Shown here one piece after another: positions 1-6,697 of a stretch of 64,000 nt of DNA. The DNA is from Flavonifractor porci (GTDB lineage Bacteria; Bacillota; Clostridia; Oscillospirales; Oscillospiraceae): assembly GCF_037572415.1 (NCBI RefSeq), contig NZ_JBBHLB010000002.1, positions 1 through 64,000 of the forward strand, written 5' to 3'. The notes below the pieces were generated by a model. The model ran no database searches. It was given only the letters and a program-made list of their open reading frames with translations, and had not been told where the DNA came from. The number at the start of each line of letters is the position of its first letter. Position 1 is the stretch's first letter. The position numbers were made by a program, and so were the translations under genes.

Positions 1-471
1 CACAAGCGGGTCATGAAGGACAACTGCGTCATCATCTGCTCCTCCATCTGCAACGGCTACTTCCACGACGAGCGCTGGCCCTACCTGCGGGAGCTGTATG
101 AGATGTTCCAGCACGACTACATGAACATCCTGCCCGATATGGACCGCTACGGCGAGTACTTTGCCACCAACGAGGAGTATATCCGCAAGTACCGCTTCTG
201 CAACGCCTTCCACCCCTTCCACGGCTTCTCCATGATGAGCTGCGGCCACATCGCCGAGATGAACACCAGCGCCATCTATATCGTGGGCGCTCAGGAGCCC
301 GGCATTGCCCGCGGCATGGGCCTCAAGACCCGGGCCACCTTCGAGGAGGCTCTGGAGGACGCCAAGAAGAAGTTCGTGGGCGAGAATCCCAACATCCTGG
401 CTCTGCCCCAGACCTTCAAGCTGGGCGCCGTCCATCTGTGCATGAAGGACGACGATCTGAGCAACGTATAA
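1..471 (+). CDS. LarA-like (DUF2088) protein, C-terminal part
   Basis: The reading frame is open to base 1, so the gene begins upstream and only about 156 C-terminal residues are seen. The end region reads like the C-terminal domain of the nickel-dependent lactate racemase (LarA) superfamily: a beta-strand with 'IYIVGAQEPG', then a helix with 'TFEEALEDAKK', then 'ILALPQTF' near the end. Family members racemise or epimerise 2-hydroxyacids with a nickel-pincer cofactor in the cytosol. The catalytic histidines and cofactor lysine lie outside the window, so substrate and activity cannot be judged. The stop is followed after 13 bases by a phosphofructokinase-like gene and then a TauE-type exporter, which suggests one operon for uptake or disposal of a hydroxyacid- or sulfur-linked metabolite. 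That functional link is inference. Confidence 0.65.
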   Translation, partial: HKRVMKDNCVIICSSICNGYFHDERWPYLRELYEMFQHDYMNILPDMDRYGEYFATNEEYIRKYRFCNAFHPFHGFSMMSCGHIAEMNTSAIYIVGAQEPGIARGMGLKTRATFEEALEDAKKKFVGENPNILALPQTFKLGAVHLCMKDDDLSNV

Positions 472-484
472 GGAGGGCATTGTC

Positions 485-1648
485 ATGCTGAAAGGAAATA
501 TGCTCATCGCCCACGGCGGCGGCCCCACCCCGGTGATCAACAGCTCCCTGCTGGGCGCTGTCCGGGAGGCCAAGCTCCACGGCGAGATCGAGACCATCTA
601 CGGCGCCCGCTTCGGCGCTGAGGGCATTCTGGCCGGGGACCTGATCGACCTGGGCAAGTTTGCCGACGAGGATCTGGCCCTGCTGGCCAAGACCCCCGCT
701 TCCGCCCTGGGCTCCTGCCGCCGCAAGCTCACCGACGCCGACTATCCCGCCGTGCTGGAGTGCTTCAAGAAGTTCAACATCCGTTACTTCTTCTACAACG
801 GCGGCAACGACTCCATGGACACCTGCAACAAGATCTACAACCTGTCTGTGGAGACCGGCTATGAGCTGCGTGTCATCGGTATCCCCAAGACCATCGACAA
901 CGATCTGGACGTGACCGATCACTGCCCCGGTTTTGGCTCCGCTGCCAAGTACGCCGCTGTCTCCGCTCTGGAGCTGGCTCAGGACGTGTCCGCCCTGCCC
1001 ATCCACGTGGTGGTGATGGAGATGATGGGCCGCAACGCCGGCTGGATCACCGCCGCTTCCGCCCTGTACGCCGACCTGATGCCCTGTGAGCATCTGGTGT
1101 ACCTGCCCGAGGTGGCCTTCGACAAGGAGAAGTTCCTCTCCGCCGTCAAGGAGAAGTGGGCCAAGGGCCGCGGCCTGCTGGTGACCATCTCCGAGGGCAT
1201 CCACTATGCCGACGGCTCCCCCGTGGCCGACTCCGGCCTGGTGGACGGCTTCGGCCACAAGGTGCCCGGCGGCGCCGCTCAGGCCCTCAGCGACATGATC
1301 ATGCAGGAGACCGGCCTGAAGTCCCGGTCCGAGAAGCCCGGCCTGCTGGGCCGGGTGAGCGTGGGCCTCATGTCCGAGATCGACCAGAAGGAGGCCGAGG
1401 AGGCCGGCGCCTGCGCCGTCCGCTCCGCTGTGGAGGGCAAGACCGGCTTTATGGTGGGCTTTGAGACCACCCGGAACCCCTACTCCTCCAAGACCTGCCT
1501 GATCCCCCTGGAGCAGGTGGCCAACGCCGAGAAGAAGTTCCCCCTGGAGTGGATCGGCGAGGACGGCGCCAGCATCAAGCCCGAGTTCAAGGCCTACTGC
1601 GAGCCCCTGCTGGGCGCTTACGACAGCCGGTTCATCTCTCTGCGGTAA
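485..1648 (+). CDS. 6-phosphofructokinase-like (PPi-type) protein
   Basis: A 387-residue PFK-family protein, close to the size of PPi-dependent or atypical PFKs rather than the roughly 320-residue bacterial ATP enzymes. Visible motifs are 'GGGPTPVIN' at 11-19, 'GGNDS' at 106-110, 'PKTIDND' at 134-140, 'MGRNAGW' at 181-187 and 'SEG' at 236-238. An Asp after GGN and the PKTIDND lysine are typical of PPi-using or non-allosteric group members; ATP enzymes usually have GGDGS and GTIDND. The GGN (instead of GGD) is unusual, so substrate and phosphate donor are uncertain. Start ATG 485 has an AAGGAGGG ribosome site at 471-478. It sits 13 bp after the LarA-like gene and 6 bp before the exporter gene, so the three are probably cotranscribed. 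Confidence 0.85.
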   Translation: MLKGNMLIAHGGGPTPVINSSLLGAVREAKLHGEIETIYGARFGAEGILAGDLIDLGKFADEDLALLAKTPASALGSCRRKLTDADYPAVLECFKKFNIRYFFYNGGNDSMDTCNKIYNLSVETGYELRVIGIPKTIDNDLDVTDHCPGFGSAAKYAAVSALELAQDVSALPIHVVVMEMMGRNAGWITAASALYADLMPCEHLVYLPEVAFDKEKFLSAVKEKWAKGRGLLVTISEGIHYADGSPVADSGLVDGFGHKVPGGAAQALSDMIMQETGLKSRSEKPGLLGRVSVGLMSEIDQKEAEEAGACAVRSAVEGKTGFMVGFETTRNPYSSKTCLIPLEQVANAEKKFPLEWIGEDGASIKPEFKAYCEPLLGAYDSRFISLR

Positions 1649-1654
1649 GCGGGC

Positions 1655-2434
1655 ATGCAGACCCTGTTTAACTTCCTGGTAGCCATTCTGGCTACTACCA
1701 TCGGAGGGATCAGCGGCGTGGGCGGCGGCGTCATCATCAAACCGGTGATGGACGCCGTGTCCGGCCTGCCGGTGGCCACCATCAGTTTCCTGTCCGGCTG
1801 TACCGTGCTGGCTATGACCATCACCTCCATGCTCCGCAGCATCGGGGGCGAGGTGAAGGTGGAGCCCCGCCGGGGCACCCTGCTGGCCATCGGCGCCGCC
1901 GTGGGCGGTATCGTGGGCAAGCAGCTCTTCGACATCGTGAAGGACGCCGGCGGCTCCGCCGTGTCGGTGGCCCAGCAGGTGCTGATGATCCTGCTCACCC
2001 TGGGCGTGCTGGCCTACACCCTGAACCGTCCCCGCATCCGCACCCTGGATGTACGAAACGGTGCGGCCTGTGTGCTCATCGGCCTGGCCCTGGGCGTGCT
2101 GTCCTCCTTCCTGGGCATCGGCGGCGGTCCCATCAACCTGGCGGTGCTCTACTACTTCTTTTCCATGGATTCCAAGACGGCGGCCCTCAACTCCCTGTAC
2201 GTCATCCTGTTCTCTCAGGGAGCCAGCTTCCTCAACACCGTGATCGGTCAGAACGTGCCCGTCTTTGAGTGGCCCGTCCTCATCGCCATGGTGGTGGGCG
2301 GCGTGGTGGGCGGCACCATGGGCCGCAGCTTCAGCCGCCGTATGGATAACAAGGCTGTGGACAAGCTGTTCTTCTGGCTGCTGCTGGTCATTACCGGCAT
2401 CAGTGTTTACAACCTGATCCGCTGCTTTGTGTGA
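1655..2434 (+). CDS. TauE/SafE family anion exporter
   Basis: A 259-residue hydrophobic protein with about eight predicted membrane segments and the two-repeat layout of the TauE/SafE family: glycine-rich 'GVGGGVII' at 21-28 and 'LGIGGGPIN' at 153-161 start the two halves. Known family members export sulfite, sulfoacetate or other organosulfur or small anions. The ATG follows the PFK-like stop by 6 bp with no intervening terminator, so it is likely the last gene of the operon. A hairpin with a T-run lies just downstream. The transported substrate is not deducible; the context only suggests a metabolite handled by the LarA-like and PFK-like proteins. Confidence 0.85.
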   Translation: MQTLFNFLVAILATTIGGISGVGGGVIIKPVMDAVSGLPVATISFLSGCTVLAMTITSMLRSIGGEVKVEPRRGTLLAIGAAVGGIVGKQLFDIVKDAGGSAVSVAQQVLMILLTLGVLAYTLNRPRIRTLDVRNGAACVLIGLALGVLSSFLGIGGGPINLAVLYYFFSMDSKTAALNSLYVILFSQGASFLNTVIGQNVPVFEWPVLIAMVVGGVVGGTMGRSFSRRMDNKAVDKLFFWLLLVITGISVYNLIRCFV

Positions 2435-2461
2435 TTTCGCGTTCTTCTCCTCTTTTCCACG

Positions 2462-2502
2462 GGACCCGTTCCGGCAGTTATGCTGGGACGGGTCCTCTTT
2501 TT
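2462..2502 (+). terminator. Rho-independent terminator after the TauE-type gene
   Basis: GGACCCGTTCC (2462-2472) pairs with GGGACGGGTCC (2485-2495), one mismatch, followed by TCTTTTT. It closes the first operon. Confidence 0.85.
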
Positions 2503-2543
2503 ATGCCCTGAATGAATGGCAATATTTGGCCTGCCCCGATTCC

Positions 2544-2571
2544 TTGACACTGGAGCACGACATGGTATAAT
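2544..2571 (+). promoter_or_regulatory. Sigma-A type promoter for the SLH gene
   Basis: Perfect TTGACA (2544-2549) and perfect TATAAT (2566-2571) with a 16-bp spacer. Transcription would begin near 2578, which rules out translation from an in-frame ATG at 2516 and supports ATG 2648. Confidence 0.9.
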
Positions 2572-2647
2572 ACCAAACCAGTATGGAATTTTTGCAGAGC
2601 AAATGCGCCATATTTTATCAATAATCGTAACTTGGAGGAATTTACCC

Positions 2648-5029
2648 ATGCAAGCAAAGAAACCGCTGGCCCTGTTGCTGTCCCTGTCCATGGGGCTGTC
2701 CATGGGCAGCCCCGCCCTGGCTGCCGCCAGGGAGACTAGTCTGCCCGACGTGGGCCAGAGCTGGGCGGCTGACTCCATTCACCGCTGGCTGGAGGCCGGT
2801 CTGGTGGAGGGAGACGACCAGGGCCTGTTTCGGCCCGCCGCCAACCTGACCCGCGGCGAGCTGGCCACCATTTTTGTGCGGCTGCTGGGCCTGAGCGAGA
2901 AGGCGCCCAACCACTACGCCGACCTGAAGGGCGACGAGTGGTACGCCGACGCCATTCTGAAGTGCACTGCCGCAGGCATCCTGGAGGGAGACGGGGCCAA
3001 CTGCAATGCCACCCACACCATCACCCGGCAGGAGACCATGGTGATGTTTGCCCGTGCCATGGGTATTCGTGAGGAGAAGGAGCCCAATCTGGGCCAGTTT
3101 GTGGACGGCGGCACCGCCGCCGGCTGGGCGGCCGGGTATCTGGCTCCTCTGGCCGAACTTGGCATCCTGTCCGGCGTGGAGGACGGCTCCCACCTGGCTC
3201 CCATGGCCAACATTGACCGGGCATCTATCATGGCGCTGATGGATAAGGCCGTCAGCGATTACATTACCGGTTCCGCCCAGGTGGAGGCGGAGGACGAGGG
3301 CCGCTTTGTGGTGGTCAACGCCGGTCAGTCCGCCGCCCGCAGCGGCGCCCAGGTGGAGGTGTCCGGTCAGGCCGCCGGTCTGGTGGTGGCTCCCGGCAGT
3401 GCCGGAGCCAAGATCACCGCTCAGGATCTGACCGCCGCCACCGTGAAGGTGGATGCTCCCGTGGAGCTGACCCTCTCCGGCAGCACCTCCGCCGGCTACA
3501 TGAGCGTCAACGCCGAGGCTCAGCTGGCGGTGGAGAAGGAGGCCTCCGTAAAGGAGTTGGCCCTCAACGCCGCTGCCCAGGTGGATAACCAGGGCTCCAT
3601 CGACAAGGCCTCCGTCAACGCCGACGGCGTGGTGCTGGACGGCAGGCTGCCCGGAAGCCTGGAGGTGACCGACGGCGTGGATCAGCCCACCGACAGCGAA
3701 GGTAACCAGGTGGGCGGCGACAATAACAACGGAGGCTCCGGCGGCGGTAACGGCGGTGGTTCCGGCGGCGGCAATGGCGGCGGTTCCGGCGGCGGTAACG
3801 GCGGTGGTTCCGACGGCGACGGCGACGGCGGCGACGGTGGCCAGGAGCCCGCTGATCCGGCTCCCTCCATCGCTCAGGTGAGCGAAGAGGAGGGCAAGGT
3901 GACTATCCGCTTCTCTGAGGCGCTGTACACCAAGGAGGACGGGGTGCTGACCAAGATCGGCAGCTCCTCCACCCCCGAGGGCGACGTGGTGAGCAACGAG
4001 GCTCTCCAGTCCGCGGGCTACGTCATCTCCGGCGACGTGCAGATCACCAACCTGTATGTGGACAACGAGACCGAGTTTGTCTGGACCTTTGACTTCAACA
4101 GCGCCAAGCTGGGTGATGGTATGCGCTACGGCAAGGAACTCTTTGACGAGGCGGGCAACTCTGCCGGCTACCTCACCGCCCGCCGTCATGTGGCCCTGAA
4201 GGACGACGAGGGCCGTACCCCCTACTACGTCTGGACCGTGGCCTTTGAGCAGGAGGCCGAGGCCGACGTCACCGCTCCCGTGCTGGAGAAGGAGAGCGTT
4301 ACCCTGCTGGGCGACGACGACACCCTGACCCTCACCGTGCCTGTGTCCGACGATGGTGAGCTGGCTTACCTGGAGATCGACCACAGCCTGGAGGCCAGCT
4401 TCCCCGAGTTCACCGTGGAGGCCAAGAGCTATGAGTTCCTGGACGAGGAGAGCGGACTGGGTTACACCAGCGCGTACACGGACACCCAGGGCGAGCAGAA
4501 GTGGGAGATCACCCTGAACCCCGTGGCCACCGCCCTGCTGCGTCAGGCCGCCGACGGCAGTCCCATGACCTTCTACTTCTCTGTGAAGGACAAGGCGGGC
4601 AACCAGTTTGGTTCCATGTACTTTGTGGATGAGGAGATGACCGTCTCCGACGTGTCCGTGCCCCTGGACACCACCGCTCCCACCGTGGTGAGCTTTGCCA
4701 TTGACGACCAGGTGGTGGAGGACGGCGCCACCGTCAACTTTGACGAGGGCCAGGAGTTCACCAGCCTCACTGTCACCCTCAGCGAGGCGGTGGTTGCCGG
4801 GGATCAGACCCAGCACATCACCATCGACGGCCACGAGTTTGGCACCTTTGTCATCGACGAGGCCGATCCCACCAAGCTCCACATCACCGTCACCAACCAC
4901 AACGGCAATAAGTATGTGGAGGGTACCTTCAAGTTCGATCTGGCCGCCGGCGCCCTGAAGGACGCCTCGGACAATGAGAACGAGGAGCAGTCCTACACCA
5001 TCCACTTTACCAAGAATCCCGGCGTGTAA
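2648..5029 (+). CDS. SLH-domain cell-surface protein
   Basis: A 793-residue exported protein. A signal peptide (about 1-26, ending ALAAA) is followed by three S-layer homology repeats at roughly 31-82, 87-139 and 145-200, the module that anchors proteins to pyruvylated secondary cell-wall polymer in Firmicutes. Residues about 205-345 are a repetitive beta-rich stretch. About 358-398 is a low-complexity Gly/Ser/Asn then Asp/Gly linker. The remainder contains Ig-like or cadherin-like beta-sandwich segments ('TAPVLEKESVTL', 'TTAPTVVSFAID'). No catalytic motif is apparent, so a structural, adhesive or binding role on the cell wall is most likely. Start chosen at ATG 2648 because it follows GGAGGA at 2634-2639 and lies downstream of a perfect promoter. 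It appears monocistronic, with terminators on both sides. Confidence 0.9.
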   Translation: MQAKKPLALLLSLSMGLSMGSPALAAARETSLPDVGQSWAADSIHRWLEAGLVEGDDQGLFRPAANLTRGELATIFVRLLGLSEKAPNHYADLKGDEWYADAILKCTAAGILEGDGANCNATHTITRQETMVMFARAMGIREEKEPNLGQFVDGGTAAGWAAGYLAPLAELGILSGVEDGSHLAPMANIDRASIMALMDKAVSDYITGSAQVEAEDEGRFVVVNAGQSAARSGAQVEVSGQAAGLVVAPGSAGAKITAQDLTAATVKVDAPVELTLSGSTSAGYMSVNAEAQLAVEKEASVKELALNAAAQVDNQGSIDKASVNADGVVLDGRLPGSLEVTDGVDQPTDSEGNQVGGDNNNGGSGGGNGGGSGGGNGGGSGGGNGGGSDGDGDGGDGGQEPADPAPSIAQVSEEEGKVTIRFSEALYTKEDGVLTKIGSSSTPEGDVVSNEALQSAGYVISGDVQITNLYVDNETEFVWTFDFNSAKLGDGMRYGKELFDEAGNSAGYLTARRHVALKDDEGRTPYYVWTVAFEQEAEADVTAPVLEKESVTLLGDDDTLTLTVPVSDDGELAYLEIDHSLEASFPEFTVEAKSYEFLDEESGLGYTSAYTDTQGEQKWEITLNPVATALLRQAADGSPMTFYFSVKDKAGNQFGSMYFVDEEMTVSDVSVPLDTTAPTVVSFAIDDQVVEDGATVNFDEGQEFTSLTVTLSEAVVAGDQTQHITIDGHEFGTFVIDEADPTKLHITVTNHNGNKYVEGTFKFDLAAGALKDASDNENEEQSYTIHFTKNPGV

Positions 5030-5037
5030 GCGTCACA

Positions 5038-5079
5038 AAGCCCCCCTCTCACCGATAAACTGGTGAGAGGGGGGCTTTT
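5038..5079 (+). terminator. Strong terminator after the SLH gene
   Basis: A 17-bp stem beginning AAAGCCCCCCTCTCACC at 5038 pairs with the strand ending GGCTTTT near 5078 around an 8-nt loop. The right arm also holds the GAGAGG sequence that would serve as ribosome site for the next small gene, so terminator and translation start overlap. Confidence 0.85.
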
Positions 5080-5080
5080 G

Positions 5081-5398
5081 ATGCAAGAGCAGGTATTACA
5101 GGAACAGATCAGGACAGCGGACCGATCCCTGTTTTTTCTCAGTATCCTGCTGGGGTCTATCTGTCTGTCCTGGCTGGCCCTGGACAAACAGCGGCGGGGA
5201 TTATACTGTACGGGGAAGGCTCCCGATGTGACGGGTCTGCGGCAGGTCAGCTCTGTGTTGGTGGTGCTGGCTTTGGGGTACTTCTTCTGCCTGGGAGTGA
5301 AGGGCAGGGGAGAGCAGGGAGGACAGGTTAATTTCTGGGCCTCTCTGCTGGTGCTGCTGGCCGCCCTGCTGCGGCTGGGGGAACTGGTGGAGCAGTAA
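5081..5398 (+). CDS. Small membrane protein, unknown function
   Basis: A 105-residue protein with three likely membrane segments (about 18-35, 57-73 and 84-98), short charged loops and no recognisable catalytic residues. Start placed at ATG 5081; a GTG at 5063 and TTG at 5078 are also in frame but lie inside the preceding terminator stem. The only plausible ribosome site (GAGAGG, 5065-5070) is in that stem's right arm, so translation may depend on readthrough. I recognise no family. It is a single gene between two terminators, with no clear promoter of its own. Confidence 0.55.
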   Translation: MQEQVLQEQIRTADRSLFFLSILLGSICLSWLALDKQRRGLYCTGKAPDVTGLRQVSSVLVVLALGYFFCLGVKGRGEQGGQVNFWASLLVLLAALLRLGELVEQ

Positions 5399-5402
5399 AA
5401 AG

Positions 5403-5431
5403 CGGGCGGCCTTCAGGGCCGCCCGTTTTTT
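5403..5431. terminator. Bidirectional terminator between convergent genes
   Basis: CGGGCGGCC (5403-5411) and GGCCGCCCG (5417-5425) form a hairpin followed by T6 on the plus strand. It lies between the small membrane gene and the convergent TIGR04076 gene. Confidence 0.85.
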
Positions 5432-5436
5432 GCCGC

Positions 5437-5751
5437 TCAGACAGGGTCCACCGCTTCCAATAGAAAGCTGACCGGACGGATGCCGTCGGTGCAGCACACC
5501 ACTGAGGTGCCCTCTTCCTGCTGCCAGGGGGTGTAGGTGGCCCCGCAGGATAAGGCGGAGACCGAGCGGTAAATGTCGATCCAGGCCCAGGGGCAGAAGC
5601 CAGCCGGCATTTCCGCTCCGCCGGTGTAGAGGAAGGCGTCGCCTTCCTCAAAGAAACCGCAGACACAGTCCTCCGGCGGCTCGGTCAGATAGCAGAGGAC
5701 AAGATCGGGATAGAGCTGCTTGCGTAAAACGGTGATTTTGACCTGTTTTAT
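5437..5751 (-). CDS. TIGR04076 family protein, apparent ATA start
   Basis: The protein carries hallmarks of the TIGR04076 family of unknown function: 'VKITVLRKQ' at the N-terminus, 'GGAEMPAGFCPWAWIDIY' in the middle and 'VCCTDGIRPV' near the end, with several cysteines that may bind metal or a cofactor. The usual family start aligns with codon 5751-5749, which is ATA, not ATG. A perfect AAGGAGG (5767-5761) sits 9 nt upstream of it. The only upstream in-frame ATG (5784) forms part of the TATAATG -10 element of a strong promoter and so would not be in the transcript. The coding frame is otherwise intact (104 codons). Either ATA is used as a weak start or the gene has lost its start codon. If an annotator insists on ATG, the gene would be 5437-5784. 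Confidence 0.75.
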   Translation of the reverse strand: MKQVKITVLRKQLYPDLVLCYLTEPPEDCVCGFFEEGDAFLYTGGAEMPAGFCPWAWIDIYRSVSALSCGATYTPWQQEEGTSVVCCTDGIRPVSFLLEAVDPV

Positions 5752-5782
5752 AGGGCTCCGCCTCCTTAAATAAGATAGGTTC

Positions 5783-5811
5783 ATTATAAATAAAACAAAT
5801 GTACGAGTCAA
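5783..5811 (-). promoter_or_regulatory. Promoter for the TIGR04076 gene
   Basis: On the minus strand, TTGACT (5811-5806), a 17-bp spacer and TATAAT (5788-5783). Expected +1 is near 5776, giving a very short leader before the AAGGAGG at 5767-5761. Confidence 0.85.
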
Positions 5812-5853
5812 GCGGCGCGCAGGAGAGGAAAGCAAAATTTTTAAAAAAGGGGA

Positions 5854-5882
5854 TTGACAATGGAGGTTAGTTGATGTAAACT
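5854..5882 (+). promoter_or_regulatory. Promoter of the feo operon
   Basis: TTGACA (5854-5859), 17-bp spacer, TAAACT (5877-5882). The spacer itself contains AGGTTAG (5864-5870), the half-site of the downstream palindrome, so a bound regulator would occlude RNA polymerase. Confidence 0.75.
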
Positions 5883-5898
5883 CATACACGTTAGAGGA

Positions 5899-5916
5899 GG
5901 TTAGCTATAGCTAACC
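5899..5916. promoter_or_regulatory. DtxR-like palindromic operator upstream of feoA
   Basis: GGTTAGCTATAGCTAACC is a perfect 18-bp palindrome (7-bp arms, TATA centre) just after the predicted feo transcription start. The half-site GGTTAG resembles the DtxR/IdeR consensus half-site, although canonical boxes have a shorter centre. A near copy (6663-6680) precedes feoB, and a DtxR-like protein is encoded in the same cluster. Confidence 0.7.
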
Positions 5917-5975
5917 AAAGTTGGATTAAGATCTATTATCACGGGCGGCTTTGCCGCCGTTGGGAGGGAGGAACT

Positions 5976-6188
5976 ATGATGCCGCTGACACTGGCGAAAC
6001 AGGGAGAGCCGGTCACCATCCGGAAAATCACGGGAAAGGATGAACTGCGCCAGCACCTGGCCGAGCTGGGCTTTGTGATGGACGCCACAGTCACTGTGGT
6101 CAGCGAGATGGGCGGGAACCTGATCGTACAGGTAAAAGACAGCCGCATCGCCTTGGACCGGAACATGGCCGGACGAATCATGATTTGA
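5976..6188 (+). CDS. feoA: FeoA family ferrous iron transport protein 1
   Basis: A 70-residue single SH3-like FeoA domain ('ELRQHLAELGF', 'VTVVSEMGGNLIVQV', 'IALDRNMAGRI'). FeoA proteins are small cytosolic partners that modulate the FeoB iron permease. Start ATG 5976 follows GGGAGG at 5962-5967; a second ATG lies directly after it. It is the first gene downstream of the feo promoter and palindrome, and 13 bp ahead of a second feoA, a tandem arrangement common in Firmicutes. Confidence 0.9.
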   Translation: MMPLTLAKQGEPVTIRKITGKDELRQHLAELGFVMDATVTVVSEMGGNLIVQVKDSRIALDRNMAGRIMI

Positions 6189-6201
6189 GAGGAGTGGAGC
6201 A

Positions 6202-6423
6202 ATGAGAACGCTGAAGGACGCCAAGGTGGGGGACACCGTCACGGTGGTGCGCCTCCACGGCGAGGGCGCGGTGAAGCGCCGCATTATGGATATGGGTATT
6301 ACCAAAGGTGTGGCCATCCAGATCAGAAAGGTGGCTCCCCTGGGGGATCCCATGGAGCTGAACGTGCGGGGCTATGAACTGAGCGTACGTAAAGCCGACG
6401 CCGAGATGATTGAGATTGCGTAG
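6202..6423 (+). CDS. feoA: FeoA family ferrous iron transport protein 2
   Basis: A 73-residue FeoA domain ('GDTVTVVRLHGEGAVKRRI', 'MDMGITKG', 'PLGDPMELNVRGYELSV', 'ADAEMIEI'), the class most often paired with FeoB. AGGAG precedes ATG 6202. The last 29 bp of the gene (6394-6422) are exactly repeated at 6557-6585, with a 121-bp structured insert between the two copies. Copy 1 stops with TAG, copy 2 with TAA. The gene is therefore intact, but its 3' end has been duplicated. Confidence 0.9.
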   Translation: MRTLKDAKVGDTVTVVRLHGEGAVKRRIMDMGITKGVAIQIRKVAPLGDPMELNVRGYELSVRKADAEMIEIA

Positions 6424-6598
6424 AAATTCTATGGCGTCGGCGCTCGCCGCAGGTGCGGCGTCAAGCGTTTTGCCGGAGGCAAAACCTTGAAATCAGCCGG
6501 ATTGATTTCGGCTGATTTGAGTCAAATGGGATCCCACAAAACAGTCTGTTTTGTGGGCCGACGCCGAGATGATTGAGATTGCGTAAGGGTTCTTTGGC
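6394..6598 (+). repeat. Element A: multi-hairpin insert flanked by feoA2 3'-end duplication
   Basis: Left copy 6394-6435 and right copy 6557-6598 match at 37 of 42 positions, the first 29 exactly. Between them lie four consecutive hairpins: CGCCGCA/TGCGGCG (6445-6460), GTTTTGCC/GGCAAAAC (6467-6485), AATCAGCCG/CGGCTGATT (6491-6517) and CCCACAAAACAG/CTGTTTTGTGGG (6533-6557). The order and the flanking 'TCAAGCG' match the inverted element B upstream of prfC. No coding capacity. Confidence 0.8.
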
Positions 6599-6607
6599 AG
6601 CCCGTAG

Positions 6608-6646
6608 GGGCGCACAGTGTGCGCCCGCCTTCCCCTGGGGGAAGGC
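6608..6646. repeat. Two short intergenic hairpins before feoB
   Basis: GGGCGCACA/TGTGCGCCC (6608-6626) and CCTTCCCC/GGGGAAGG (6628-6644). They resemble pieces of the larger intergenic repeats at 58968-59029 and 47443-47562. They may attenuate transcription into feoB. Confidence 0.6.
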
Positions 6647-6662
6647 TATTTTTCAGAAGGAT

Positions 6663-6680
6663 GGTTAGCTAATGCTAATC
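6663..6680. promoter_or_regulatory. Second DtxR-like palindrome, upstream of feoB
   Basis: GGTTAGCTAATGCTAATC has the same 7-4-7 layout as the palindrome at 5899-5916 with one arm mismatch. It ends 3 bp before the feoB ribosome site, so a bound protein would block an internal promoter or elongation. No good -35/-10 pair is visible here. Confidence 0.65.
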
Positions 6681-6697
6681 AAGAAGGGAGTAAGAAG

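Noticed and set aside
3720..3840. Short tandem repeats suggesting CRISPR or a minisatellite
   Set aside because: In frame they encode a Gly/Ser/Asn linker in the SLH protein; no spacers or cas genes in the window.
2642..5005. 787-codon frame antisense to the SLH protein gene
   Set aside because: Same cause; composition is Gly/Val/His-rich and the sense protein has clear domains, promoter and terminator.
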